From NCBI RefSeq assembly GCF_964355755.1, contig NC_092670.1:32227795-32291794 (forward strand): a stretch of DNA of 64,000 nt, given 5' to 3'. The position numbers and the translations under genes are program-made. This document shows, one piece after another, positions 44,933 to 57,975 of the stretch. The first letter of the stretch is position 1, and the number at the start of each line of letters is the position of its first letter. Below the pieces are notes generated by a model that did not search any database, was not told the DNA's origin, and saw only the letters and a program-made list of their open reading frames with translations. This DNA is from Antedon mediterranea (Eukaryota > Echinodermata > Crinoidea > Comatulida > Antedonidae).

Positions 44933-47386
44933 CATTCATTTTATTTATATATACTGTATATATTGCGTTAATTATGTGTTAAAGTGAATGGTTGACTTCA
45001 GTGGTCAATTAAAACGGTGAGGGGAAGGCTGTTGTGATGGTTCTTTTACCTTAGTATACCCACCCAACCACATAGATAAATACTGCTAAAATCCTGTAAC
45101 ATACTACTGTATAAAAGAATTGCCAGAGCACCACCTATTTATGTTGTCATACAAATGCCACAAAAACTTACGCATTTTAAATACTTTTTTACCAACATCA
45201 ATTCTTGTACAAAATGTAAACAAAATTATAATACAAAAACCCCTGAGTGTTCTGTATATCACAAATACCATTCTGTAAAAAAACAACTTTTAGCAGCATT
45301 TTAAGTAAAATTTGAAGATAATAGTAATAGTAATACATAAAGTTACCTTAACATATAGATAACATTTTCCACTAATATAACAATGGCTCAGTATCATATT
45401 AAGCACCTGTATTAATTACTTATAGCGTATGTGTAAGGGTCATTATAAACTGACCATGGTTTTAGCCATTTGATGATCTAGAGACATTTGCCCTATTGTT
45501 ACTGACCAGATGATTTACACTCGCTTAATTTAGAGTTTTGTTTAACTCTAGACATGGAGCTATAACATTAACTTACAGTAGCTCCATGCTGGATTAGTTA
45601 TCCTTAACTCTGTCTATCAAACTTTATGTGACTAAAAAATGTGATGTGCCCAAATATGGATGTCATATCACTACCATATTTGGGCACATCACACATTTTA
45701 GTTTAATAGTGTAGACAGAGTTTTAGATTTTGATATCACACATCATTTGCTTGCCGAAACTAACCTCACAAAAGACAGATGAGCCTAGAAAGTGAAATGA
45801 GTAATCACTGTAAAACTAGTGGCGCAGATTGCAATACGTTAGGCATCACAGCTTTCACAATAATACGCACAAAACAAACACAACAAGCTGCGAATTGTCT
45901 CCAAGGTTCCTTTGACTTTCATATGACCTTCAACAATTTCCTGAAATACAACACAATCTAATCATTATTGCCAATAAAACAAGGTTCTGTTTTGATTTTG
46001 GTTAAAAAGGCTTGTTTCTTTATTCCCAAAATCTTCACAAAAAGTTGAATGTGAAATAGAACCATTAAATATACCTATAGTGCAGTATAACTAATGAATG
46101 GCATGTGATACAAAATGGACCAATCAAATGGCAGGGATATACTCAGGTGTGTTATAATGCTGGATGTTGATAAGTAAAACAAAAGAGAAAATTATTTGAA
46201 TGAAGCAAATTATTGTACAATCTTTTTTCAGAATTTTTAATACATTTAATCTATATTTGTTATTTATGGTAGTTAGTTACCAGATGATATTGTGAACACA
46301 TTGTATGGGTTGTTTCATTCATATAGCTGACCACAGCTTGTATACATTAGTGACAGGCAAATGAGTCAAAACGAACATCGTGACGATATTTCACACTGGA
46401 TATACTATTTCTGATTATCTCACAACACAAATATTTCCTTTCTACATGCCTTGCTTTAAATTTTTTCAGCTTAATTAATTGCCAGGTTAACGAATGAAAT
46501 GTGACCAATTTTAATTAGATGTCCATAGGTGACAAGGCGTCTCCTCATATACTTACATTTTTCACGCTCTCTGACAATCAATTTATTTGAATAACAATAC
46601 ATCCAATTTATCATGCATTCAACATACCTTTTGTATATCACTTTTATTTTAACACATTCTATTTATAGAAGATGACATCACTAAAAGTTTGTTCTGATTG
46701 CTACAGATCAAAGGTTATAGATCATCATACAGTTTTTGTTATTTCAACCATGGTTTAAAAATTTGCTTTTGTAAGGGCTATTTTAGGCTACAGTATATGA
46801 TGTACCAAATATATATATACAGTATCTAAAAGTTGCCATTACACACCTTCAAACACTTGTTAGACCGCGTAATTTCAATGGAAAATTTAATTATTATTTT
46901 AAATTTTTCATGAATACTATCATTTAAAAAAATAATCACAGATGTGTGTAATACAAGTAAAAGAAGTAATGTGGTTCTTGAAGGGGGACATGAAACTAAC
47001 AATTTTTGTTTGTATTTGGACTTATTCATTGCACTAATGAAGGACCTGATTGACAAAAAAATACCAATGTCAGCAACTTGGACAAGAATTGCATATTACA
47101 GAGAAGAAAATGGGAATTGCTAGAGGAGGGCTTCACCTAGGTACCCAACAATGTATGATGGAACACAGCCTGATGATGATGATGATTTCACTGAATATGT
47201 TGTTCTCCATTGTGAAAAGTAAAAACATTTTAATGTGTGCAGACTCTAGTTAGTAGGCCTGGTAAATTCTACCGCAAGGGGCTATAGAAAATATTCAGTA
47301 TTCAGTATTCAATATAGGTCAGAAAATGTAAAGTATTAAAATAGCATCTTTTCTTACCATCATAATCACTGGTTTATATAGTAACT
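44933..47386. other. Intergenic region between channel gene and LYR gene
   Basis: Apart from MITE copy 11 at 45.6 kb, no exon is visible on either strand. In particular no MIEF1 (MiD51) coding sequence is seen downstream of the minus-strand LYR frame. Confidence 0.5.
45605..45726. mobile_element. MITE family A, copy 11
   Basis: Termini AACTCTGTCTATCAAACTTT (a 6-bp deletion in the left repeat) and TAGTGTAGACAGAGTTTTA; one core repeat. Intergenic. Confidence 0.85.
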
Positions 47387-48025
47387 TTACACAAGAACAC
47401 CGTGAGCCTTCTTCAAATAGTGTCTTCCCTTCTGTGAAAAAAAAATAGAAGAAGTAATTTAGTATCATCCTGTAGATAGCGATTCAGACTAAAACTAAAC
47501 ACTGAATTATGTAATACATCTATTTGTCTGTCCATACTATGTTCTAATCAAATTGGCCGGAAGCAGGGTGAAATATAAAATGGGCAGGAGTTTCTCATTC
47601 AATGAACTTTTCTCTAAAAAGTGGGTTAGAACTGAGGCAGATATACTGTAGGATCTTTTAAGCTGGGAGCTCTAATAATAGATTTGGAAGGGGTTCATAT
47701 ATCATATGTATTATGTAATAGTGTAGTACGTTCACTTATCCCAAGTGAATAATACACTACTCTAGTTAATACAATGTGAAATGAAAATGTTTTTATTTAT
47801 TGTGGCTGCTGTCAAAAGAGTGAGCACACACACACTATCACCCCTTCCCCCATTATTAACCTGCAACTGTTGCAGTTTCTCTTCCTCTGATCGTAGCATC
47901 ATATTCTTTTTGAACTCATTCCTGATGTACCGTCTGTAGAACTCTTGGTCCGTGTACTGGAGACTGCTACTCTGGCGCATCAACTGCCGGTAGAGGCTCA
48001 GAACAGCTTGTCGTGACCACTGCAT
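47387..48025 (-). CDS. LYR-motif protein, MIEF1 microprotein (MIEF1-MP)-like, complete
   Basis: Small matrix-type LYR protein of 69 aa. Exon 1 is 47861-48025 (ATG at 48023-48025) and exon 2 is 47387-47431 (TAA at 47387-47389), phase 0, GT-AG. The sequence W-S-R-x-A-V-L-S-L-Y-R (3-13, LYR at 11-13), then L-x-Y-T-D-x-x-F-Y and I-R-x-E-F-x-K-N, follows human MIEF1-MP (70 aa) almost residue for residue. That protein is translated from an upstream ORF of the MIEF1 mRNA and is known to regulate mitochondrial ribosome assembly and translation. Exon 2 contributes the short tail KGRHYLKKAHGVLV. An upstream non-coding exon is likely at 48448-48506 (AG acceptor and GTAAGT donor on the minus strand). No MIEF1 body is seen within 2.6 kb downstream, so here it looks like its own gene; a distant MIEF1 exon to the left of the visible introns cannot be excluded. 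Confidence 0.85.
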
Positions 48026-48539
48026 GTTTATCTAGGCTATATTATTATCATTGATTATAGTAAGAGAAATTAGAGAAATTAATGAATATTTGCCACAGTA
48101 GTAACAAACATTATAATAAGTGCAATTCAAATTCAAAACAGCATTGTGAAGTGTAGAAAGAATCAGAGGTTCTATTTTTATTTAATACCCAGTCACAGTA
48201 CATCCATGCAGATTAAAATAAGAGAACTCTCATAACACTGGTGGTGTCACAATATCACCCAGACAGAGGAATGGATGTGTGTCTGCCACCATCCTTGCTT
48301 GCCATGCATGATGATGCCCAGCCCAGTGTTTGACCATTTAAAATGATTCATAATCCTCTATAATTTCGTGGTTTTCGTTGTATTACCTATAGCTCTAAAT
48401 TTAGGAAATAATAAATGGAAATTCGTCATAGAAATCGGATAACTTACAATGTTTCTTTACACAGCATGTATACTCTCACTCCAGACACTTTCCTCTTCGA
48501 CAGTCTCTGTAAACAAACATATTAATGCGATATCCTATA

Positions 48540-48930
48540 TAGGCGAGCTATAACACTCATGAAGGCGAATGTATACAAACTTATCTATTTGAATTTATTT
48601 TTGGTTACGAGAAAACATAACAATGTTGATATAATATTGGAAGTAAATCAAATTGTATTGCTCATATTGGAGCTGGTAATTAGGGATTAAAATTCATAAA
48701 TTTAACTCGTCTTATATCGCACAAGTGTACGTACATAGGTGAGAATCAGAGGAAATGACGTCGTGTACGAACGATACCGGAAGAACAAGCGGTTACCACA
48801 AAACGTAATGTGGGTGGGGATTTCTTGTGCGTGAAATGTTTATGAAAGCACAATATTAATTTTAGTTTCATTCCTCAGTGTGTCCGATAATAGTGTAAGA
48901 TATATACTAACTACAGAATAAAAATGTAAG
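48540..48930. promoter_or_regulatory. Candidate bidirectional promoter for the LYR gene and an unidentified plus-strand transcript
   Basis: Lies just upstream of the likely 5' UTR exon of the LYR gene. Contains TGACGTCG (CRE-like, about 48758), ACCGGAAG (ETS-like, 48777-48784) and no TATA. On the plus strand a consensus donor, GTAAGT, follows AATAAAAAT at about 48925, as at the end of a first exon. No downstream exon of such a plus-strand gene was recognised. Confidence 0.3.
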
Positions 48931-49665
48931 TATAATACTTTTTTTTCTTTTTAATTCGGAAAGGAAAACACCTTTTGATAACAATTATTTTCAATCATAA
49001 CATCAGGCCTAGCTAAGCATGGGTTTACGTACTTTCGTGAGTGAATAAGCAAGAAGAAAGGAAGATTTCACTGGAGCGGTCAAAACAAACCATGCATACA
49101 GTGGTTGTGGCTAGACTTACGATTTAAACAAAAACGTAAAACTGACAATAGAATTGTGTTTGTTAGGTTGATTGATGTAAACATTTTCTGTGATTGAGAT
49201 TGTTTTTACCCAAATTTAAATATTGAAATGATGAGCTGAATTCTATATTTTGCACATCTTCAAAAAAAAAAAAAAAACTTTCAACAAAAAATCACTGAGA
49301 GGTAATTACCTCCATGCTTATAAATATAATATATCATAAAGGATCCACCTACAGGATGGTATATCCTAAATAAAGGTGTCCACTCTAGCCTATAGAGTGT
49401 CCTCTTCATTATAATAGAGGGGTACGTCTCCAAAATTATGTTTTCACTTTACAAAAAGACAAAAAACGGTTAAATTCAACCAACCCATTAGGTGGCAGAC
49501 AATTGACAATTTCTTGCTTCAAATTACAGTTTTATGGGAAATATTTTTTTTTTATCCAATTTTTGGTCAAAGTGAATGACTATTATTATGGAACATCAAA
49601 ATGGCATATTCAACAACAAAATTTGAAAAAAAAAACCATTTTTTCAGGTGGACAATATATCTTAA

Positions 49666-50720
49666 AGGACAACTGTACCGAGGACCATATTTTAAAAACG
49701 TATTAGGGGTATACATATGATTTCAGAACCATCGCGAAATCGAGGATATCGCCGCACGCGCTCGCCGTACAGCCGTCGCCGTAAATTGCTGTGACGTCAC
49801 AGGTGCATCGCATAATCTACTTAATGAGTTTTCGCTGTTGTTACCATACAATAGATAGGTACCGTCACTTCAATTGCTTATTTAACCTTTTAAATTACTT
49901 AAATTTGCCAAAATGTTTTCCTGGTATTTTGAAGAAACACTTCAATATCCATATAGACAAAACAAACAATAAAACAATTCAACTTTTATATTTTTTACGA
50001 TTTATTTAAAAAGTGTGTTTACTAGAAATGTTCGCGCTTTGCGAGACTTGTCTATGGGACCCGAAGAGTAGCTAGTAGAAACATGACGTATGACGTTCTG
50101 GAATCATTCAACCATATCGGACTCAAAACTTTTTCTCTGCTAGCTAGCGATTTTTGGGCCGTGTGCGAGCTTCCTCCTCCTCGTGTGTGTGACGGTGGTG
50201 TGATCAACATTGTGTAGAGTAGTATAGTAGAGAGAGGGAACTGAAAATGCCGGCGTGTTTTGAGTCCGATATGGTTGAATGATTCCAGAACGTCATACGT
50301 CATGTTTCTACTAGCTACTCTTCGGGTCCCATAGACAAGTCTCGCAAAGCGCGAACATTTCTAGTAAACACACTTTTTAAATAAATCGTAAAAAATATAA
50401 AAGTTGAATTGTTTTATTGTTTGTTTTGTCTATCTGGATATTGAAGTGTTTCTTCAAAATACCAGGAAAACATTTTGGCAAATTTAAGTAATTTAAAAGG
50501 TTAAATAAGCAATTGAAGTGACGGTACCTATCTATTGTATGGTAACAACAGCGAAAACTCATTAAGTAGATTATGCGATGCACCTGTGACGTCACAGCAA
50601 TTTACGGCGACGGCTGTACGGCGAGCGCGTGCGGCGATATCCTCGATTTCGCGATGGTTCTGAAATCATATGTATACCCCTAATACGTTTTTAAAATATG
50701 GTCCTCGGTACAGTTGTCCT
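49666..50720. mobile_element. TTAA-flanked fold-back transposon with 464-bp arms
   Basis: A 1,055-bp element: left arm 49666-50129, spacer of 127 bp, right arm 50257-50720 as its reverse complement. I noticed one mismatch in 464 positions (CCATATAG versus CCAGATAG). TTAA lies at both ends (49662-49665 and 50721-50724), and termini read AGGACAACTGTACCGAGG. A TTAA duplication points to Kolobok or piggyBac (inference). Each arm carries the same 72-aa reading frame by necessity; no transposase. Confidence 0.93.
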
Positions 50721-50859
50721 TTAACCTCAATGTCTTATCTTTTGAATCATAATTATAATAAAGTTAATGAATGGTTTAAAAAAGAAAACGAATTTGTATC
50801 TTTACTGACATACTAAAACACGGGCTATATTGTATGATCAATCTTTTATTTGATATAGC

Positions 50860-51628
50860 TGTTATGCGCGATTTGAACGATTTGCGCAATTTGAAATTGC
50901 GCAAAAAAATCCTTGCGCAATTTTAAATTGCGCAAGGATTTTTTTGCGCAATTTCAAATTGCGCAATCAACTTGCGCAATTTCAAATTGCGCAAGAAAAT
51001 CTTTGCGCAATTTTAAATTGCGCTGCACAATTTGTAAATTGCGCAAGATAGTTCTTGCGCAATATGACACCTTTGCGCAATTTGAAAACGAACTGTAAAT
51101 TTTCCCATACATGGCTAGGCTAGGCCTAGGCAGAGGAGTTTAAAATTTAGTATTTTATTATATAAATAAGACTATTTCAATGAAGATAATGTTTAATACT
51201 CACTTTTTAAGTTTTTAATATTAGTTTAAGCTAGGCCATGTAACCTAGTCAGTATCAGTAGTCCAGACCCTAGCTAGGCTAGAGTAGTATAGCCGGCCGC
51301 CCGCGCCGCGCCCGCCTGGTGGAACACCACCGCTTCGTTTTCCTTCGTCGGTTCTTCGACGGTATGCTAACTTATAACAATATTTGCACTACTAAAATAA
51401 GGAAATGCGATATTTATCTTTAATTTTGAATCATTCTTAGAAATTACTATAAAAATATGGGTGTGCATGATTTCACAATCTGTCGAAAAACCTTGCGCAA
51501 TTTGCAGATTACTTGCGCAATTTAATACGTTGCTTGCGCAATTTGAAACACATGTTTCAATTCAAATTGCGCAAGGATTTTTTTTGCGCAATTTCAAATT
51601 GCGCAAATCGTTCAAATCGCGCATAACA
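50860..51628. mobile_element. Palindrome-rich element built on TTGCGCAA
   Basis: A 769-bp element with terminal repeats TGTTATGCGCGATTTGAACG and a possible 4-bp duplication TAGC (50856-50859, 51629-51632). Both ends contain clusters of short palindromes of the type GCGCAATTTCAAATTGCGC; TTGCGCAA-like half sites occur roughly twenty times. The middle is AT-rich with a GC-rich island (about 51293-51350). Short frames through the palindromes are not genes. Superfamily unknown. Confidence 0.85.
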
Positions 51629-51632
51629 TAGC

Positions 51633-54600
51633 CATTATACAATACATTTTGAAAAAAAAAAAACTATCTATTATAGAAAACATAAAATGTTGGTTAAAGG
51701 AGTCAAAATATCAGTTTAATCCAACACATTTTGCAATTGTTATACAGCAACGGAAAAGAATAAAAAAAAAATTGAAATAAAATTGTTTTTTTACAGCTGT
51801 TTTGTTCTTCCGTTCTGCATTGGTTTATCTTCAAGGGATTTGACTTATAGAATTGCTAATCTTAGTTACAATAACCAACTAAATCGAAGACAAGTGGAAA
51901 TATTAAAAGCAATTCATATGATCTGACTCAAAAAAGTTACTTTCATATTCTCTGATTCTATCAGTGCTTAGACAGTAGAGTAAAATATATAATGTGTGAA
52001 CAGCCCTCTATGCGATTACATCATTACTGAAGTTACATTTATCATTACAGTAATTACAATGATTTTGTTCACAACTTCAATACTGTCAAACCCTCGTTCT
52101 GTGGATTTGTCTTTGGGTGACCTTTTTCTGAATGAGTTGTATACAGTAGTTGAATATGGACATTGTGCTACAGTGCTAGTGTGTACTGTGTTCAGCTAAC
52201 TTGAAACCAGCGAGTATAAATATTTTTATACCCTCCCTGTTTAAACCAATGTCATTGCATATGGTTGGAAGTATTACTGTAACTGTATGTTTCCATTCAT
52301 GTTTGACCCAAAATGTCAGGGTCATAATGTTTACAGCGCGTATTTCTTAAACTGTACAGTATTAATAATGAACTAATAAATAGCTAGTAAAAAATATGAA
52401 CAATTTGATATAGATTTTATATAAAAAAATATAGTTTTAGACGTATACTTTTATTTATGAACCAACAATTATTATACACTACAGTACTTTTGAAAACTTT
52501 CACAAAGTTAATATACAGTATGATTAAGATTAATTGGTTTGCTCGCAATATGCGACCTCTTAAAATATGAATGTATAGTAGGTCAATAATAGTGTGGAGG
52601 AAGACAGATACAGGATATAGTGTTTAGGTAATTTACTCTTAATTAACGAGCCATGTAATCGTCTACCTCCGTATAGCTTGCATTAACATAAATTTTAAGA
52701 TTTCATTTGCATCCCCACCTCAAACTGACTACTATAGACATAGGACTGTGGTGGGATGAGAACAACATCATTACAGAACACCATTAGCCCTGAAAATTTG
52801 TCGGTACGGTCAAGAAATGAGTCAGATAATCCTTTTTTTAGATGATTATGAATTATGATATAAAAAACATTATACTGAGCCAAACCTTAAATAAAAATAG
52901 AGTGAAAATCACCCAGATGCATTTAAAAGATGTTCCCCCACTGGAGCGTTTTTAAAACATGCTACTACTACACACAATTACTGTATGTAGCTCAGTATTC
53001 AACAAGCCTATGAAAAGTGTGATTCCATAATACTTTTTGGATTCCAAATCCCAGTGTCATATTGGAAGTATCTCAGGGTATTATTTTTACTTTGTTCTGT
53101 AGCCCTCACTACAGTGTTAAACAGTGTGACCAAATCTAGGCCTACTATTATTAGATACTTTTTTGGTACTTTTAATAACTTTGACACTATAAATATGTTG
53201 GCATCATTTGGTATTACTATACACATTTACAGTAGTTTTATTAATTGTAGTTTTAAAACCTTTTTTTTTTTGCAAATTTTAAAATCAGATTAAAAAAAAA
53301 GCATGTGTTCACACAGCCCAAGCAGTGTTTAAGTTAGTTTATTGCATGTTATAAATTAATTTTGTTAATGCTCAATTACACCACTCCCCACCTCCCAATC
53401 CCCCATAAAAGCTGATTTTCTCATACTGTTATTACATTATAAATGTATTATATTGTAAGCTAGACTAAGAATATATTGTCGTAATTAGCAATTTTGCAGT
53501 TACTGTACATACAACAATTATAGAAGATATTTTACCATTTGGGAAATACATCAATTTTGTGCTCCACATATTACTGCAAAAATATCCTATTTTAGGAAAC
53601 ATACTATTATATTTTCACATTATGCAATCTTTATTCGCAGTTTGCTGTCGTTATCAACCCATTCTACAGTAATCATGAGTAACGTTATTTCTTTTTAATG
53701 ACGAAAAATGTAATAACTGTTAATAACATTATTTAACATATGGCGATAGACTATCATCTGGCCACCTGGAGTCATCTGGCCACCTGGAGACCTTTGCTGT
53801 ATTTTCATGTTCTCTGTTCTTTTTTTCAATACAAAGTTTCTTTTGCTTTTTTTTTAAGATTCTATAGTGTAATAGTAGGAAGGAAGTTGCCTCTTAGTTT
53901 ATACACAAGAGGGGAAGTAAGAGAGATAATAATTCTGTAGTTATTTCAATTGTTTCCTTTGCTCTATACCATAAAAAAAAAAGTGTTTTTCCAAATACTT
54001 TTTTTACAACTTTATTCAGTAAATTATTGTCACGTAATTATAATCATATCGATGTAATAAACAACTCTAAACAATATTATTTGAAAGAACATGAATTTAC
54101 TTAATTCAACTTTAAATTACATGTTGAAAACAAGAGATTGTGTCAACAAGGCCTAATGGATTCCGTGTCTGAAGTACATGTGTTTAGACACCAAGATTGT
54201 GTATCTACCTTATTTAGATCTGATTTTATCTACATTTTATAAAAAAATGGTGGCCATTTTGAAAAATGGCCGCCATTTCAAGACGAGGCAAAAAATTAAG
54301 TGTCAACAGGGCTTAGAGTGATCAGAAGGGTTTAATTAGGATATCTGGCTATGTTGACAGCCTCTAACATTCCACTCCCCCTAACTAATTTTTTTCACAT
54401 TTTTTGCCTAGACTATATAATCTAGAACAAAAATATTGTGATATGATACAGTACATACAGTATGTCAATATTAATTTTCGAAAGTGCGCCCTCTGCAGAT
54501 GTTGTGTTTGGTCATTATAGTCTACAGGTTTTTTTTTTTCAATTTTTACACTAAATTGTGTTAGTATATTACAGACCTTCGGACTTATTTTATTTATTTT

Positions 54601-57469
54601 ATTTCCAACCCCAACCAACAGCAAAAGAAATTCTCCAATAATAGAAGGGTATAACACGCAATTGTAGACCTCAATATTTTAGGTCATCTAAAATTCTTTT
54701 TCTGGTTTGATAACTCCTTTCTCACAGCTGATGCAGGTACTGTATGATTACCGGCAATGCATATCTATTCACATAGGGCTATCGTGCCAGGAACGTAACC
54801 AGTATATAGACTTCCATTAAGAAAGGGTCGAAGTATATCTGGCAAATAAAGTGTTTATTTGGGGAAAGTCGCACCATCTCTATTTTGCCATTCTACATTA
54901 CATACCATAGAGACAGTTTGCATTTTTTTTTTTTTCTTATTTATACTTTGTGTTATTTACAATAATTGTTGTTTCATTCAAATCCAATTAGTTTGAATGA
55001 ACCTATTCATTCATTCATTACCGCTGGCATACAGTAGATACAGCTTAACTCGTGTCTATTATGAGAAAACAATTACGGTAGCTTTTCAGTTGCGTTTGTA
55101 GGACGACACGCTTTGAAAATTACCATGAAAATAGATAACAAGATGACAATACAATGGAATGTTATTGTTAGTTTTATTTATTGTCGATTTAAAGTAGTGT
55201 AGTTAAATTATATAAAATACTGAATTAAGTTCAAGGTTTTGAATTCATTTTTATTGTTATCATTACCAAAACCTTGTGTTAAGGCTTTGTTTGCTTTATT
55301 TAGGTCAGGGTGATTTTCTACTTTCAATGTTGTTTTTTGTGTTAATATTATTTTATATACTTTTGTTTGTGATTGAGTGAGGTTTGAGTTTTTTGGTAGA
55401 GTTTACCCATCAACAATGAACTTGATAAGGTAATGTATAAAGAATTAAGTATCTACAATTTTGTTGACTGTCCATTCCTTCATATATTTTTAGGCATTGG
55501 TTGTGTTCACCTATCACATTTATAAAAGAGATTGTATCTAGGAATATTTGATGATTAAGAAACTGTTTATTTGAATGCTGAATACAATAGTCATTTTTTG
55601 ATTGTGTTGGTTTTTTTAATGAATACATTCAATTCAATTTTATTGCATGACTTTTTATATAACTTTTAATGCGTAGTAAAAAAGGTTTAATCTTTCATTT
55701 AATTATATACAGTAGTAGTCAACAACCTAAACCAATGATCTTCCTGTAATTTTGTGAATAAGTTTTCTTTAATATATCATATTTAGTTTTGTGAATTGTG
55801 GTTTTTTTTATTAGCAATTACCCAAGAATGTCATAATAAAAATTGTTAACTACCACAATATTACTCTTTAATTCTGAACAAAACCTACTTAAACTCACTT
55901 ATGTGGTAATATTATTAGGAAGAAGTTTTCCAAACTTTGTCATAATTGTATTAAATATTTAGTACGTAAAAGGATTTGCATGTTGTTTTTCAAGTCGGAC
56001 TAGAACCCACAACCTCCAGGTCATCAGCCTAATAAAGTTTATCATTTAGTTTAGCATTATTTCATTTCATTTTCGAAGAAAAAGTACTACTGTAATACTA
56101 AGATTTTGTTTTGAGTCGTAGTAAAATTGTTAACACATAGTTTGTAAAATTGTAAAAATTGTAATACAGGCTCAGAACTTTTGAAATGGCAGAAATTATA
56201 AAAATAGAGGTTAAATTTTTGCATTTTTAAGTTACTTGATAAATGTCATTGTATCATTATCAAATACATTCATTTTAATTTTCAATTAGTGGAGCTGTAG
56301 CTTTTTGGTAATGGTTGCCTTCCAATCCAATCCTGACCTAATGCCAGCGTTGTAACTCATGACTTTTACAGCTTCACTTCACTCCCTAATCAAAATGAGA
56401 CTTAGTTAATATAAGCATGATAAATTATAAAATAGTTTAATCCATTTTGTAATTGGTGAGTTACTGCTGTTAGATGCGTATATAAATAAATAAAAGAAAT
56501 AATTATAAATAAATAAACATTTTAAAAATATCATTTTATTAAAATGTGGCGAAGACTGATTTCCATGTGATGTACAGTCATTTAAAGTTTAACATACAAT
56601 AAATCATAAATAAATAAAACTAATAAATACATTTAATGTCGCATTCAGATTTAAATACATATTGTATATTTATGTTTTATATGCAAAGACCATATTCTCC
56701 ATAAAATATCAACACTGGCCATCCATCATGTTGTCCTAATCATGAATATCCACTTCTCGTTTATTATCATATCATCTTGTGCAGCAGTAAAAAACGAGAT
56801 AAGGGGAAGTGTCGATTGAAAAACTAGCACACACAGATTTATAGAGGACGTAATTCATTCATTAAAGTAACTACGGAGGAAAGAATAAAATTATCCCGAT
56901 AGACGAAACTGATAAATCTGTAATTTTGCTTGGAGGCAAATTGATGACTCACCTTCACTGCAATAATTAGATTATTGATGTATGTCTGGGGATGTTCTGG
57001 AAAATACTAATTATTAATACTGTACAGTATGTTATGGTTTTCATGTGTTTTTTGATGAATTTAAAGGCTTCAATAGAGATCATGTAAAAAATTTAATTTT
57101 GTTGGATGTTATGCAACCAGGCCGGCATACTTTTACTTCATTTTTCTTTATGTACAAATTCTCATATTTATACTATGCCAACCCAATACAGTTATACTGT
57201 ACAACTTTCAGATGTATTTATAAATGCATATCACGTTTTTTTCTTTTACTTTTTCCTGCCTTCCCTTTTATTTTACTTTATAATAATTTTGATAATATTC
57301 TGGAATTTGTAAAGCACCTAATGTTGTGAAACCTATAAGTGCTGTACATATTATTACTCTGCTCATTTTTAGATCAAACATGTATGGAAACATACAGTAC
57401 TCCCATAATGCAGCTAGTAATAAGCAAAAAGTTGTGTCTTACTGTACCCTTTACCAGGGTTTCTTCCCT
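51633..57469. other. Gene-poor region
   Basis: No exon with recognisable conservation on either strand. Contains the SINE at 56.3 kb. A stretch at about 56740-57000 is less AT-biased, with homeodomain-like ATTA words and a GATAA site, and could be regulatory, but nothing proves this. Around 54246-54285 is a small palindrome (GGTGGCCATTTT / AAAATGGCCGCC). Confidence 0.5.
56283..56520 (+). mobile_element. tRNA-derived SINE, family S1, copy 3
   Basis: Head GTGGAGCTGTAGCTTTTTGG, then AATGAGACTTAGTT and AAGCATGATAAATT, then a tail GGTGAGTTACTGCTGTTAGA ending in ATAAATAAATAAA repeats. Box B is eroded. Confidence 0.8.
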
Positions 57470-57975
57470 CATCTGTTCCTCTTTCCTTCTGTTCCTTTTC
57501 TCTTTTATCTGTTCCTCTTCTCTTTCTTTCTGTTATTCTTCTCTTTTATCTGTTCCTCTTCTCTTTATCTGTTCCTCTTCTCTTTTATCTGTTCCTCTTC
57601 TCTTTCCTTCTGTTCCTCTTCTCTTTTATCTGTTCCTCTTCTCTTTCTTTCTGTTCCTCTTCTCTTTTATCTGTTCCACTTCTCTCTCTTCTGTTCCTCT
57701 TCTCTTTTATCTGTTCCTCTTCTCTTTCTTTCTGTTCCTCTTTTCTTTTATCTGTTCCTCTTCTCTCTCTTCTGTTCCTCTTTTCTTTTATCTGTTCCTC
57801 TTTTCTTTCTTTCTGTTCCTCTTCTCTAGTATCTGTTCCTCTTCTTCTTTCTGTTCCTCCTCTTTTTGTATTTGTTCCTCTTCTCTTGTATCTGTTCCTC
57901 TTATCCTTCTTTCTGTTCCTATTCTCTTTTATTTGTTCCTCTTCTCTTTTATCTGTTCCTCTTCTCTCTCTTCTG
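57470..57975. repeat. Polypyrimidine minisatellite, about 500 bp
   Basis: Tandem 20-22-bp units of the type TCTGTTCCTCTTCTCTTTTA, almost entirely C and T on this strand. Every frame is open, giving Leu/Ser/Phe-rich frames on plus and Arg/Glu/Lys-rich frames on minus; these are products of the repeat, not genes. Confidence 0.95.

Noticed and set aside
49791-50595. A 72-aa frame present twice, on opposite strands
   Set aside because: It is the same sequence in the two arms of the fold-back element, with no similarity to a known domain.
55985-56035. Short tRNA-like fragment on the minus strand (GGGTTCTAGTCC)
   Set aside because: Only a box B-like remnant without box A or tail; too short to call an element.
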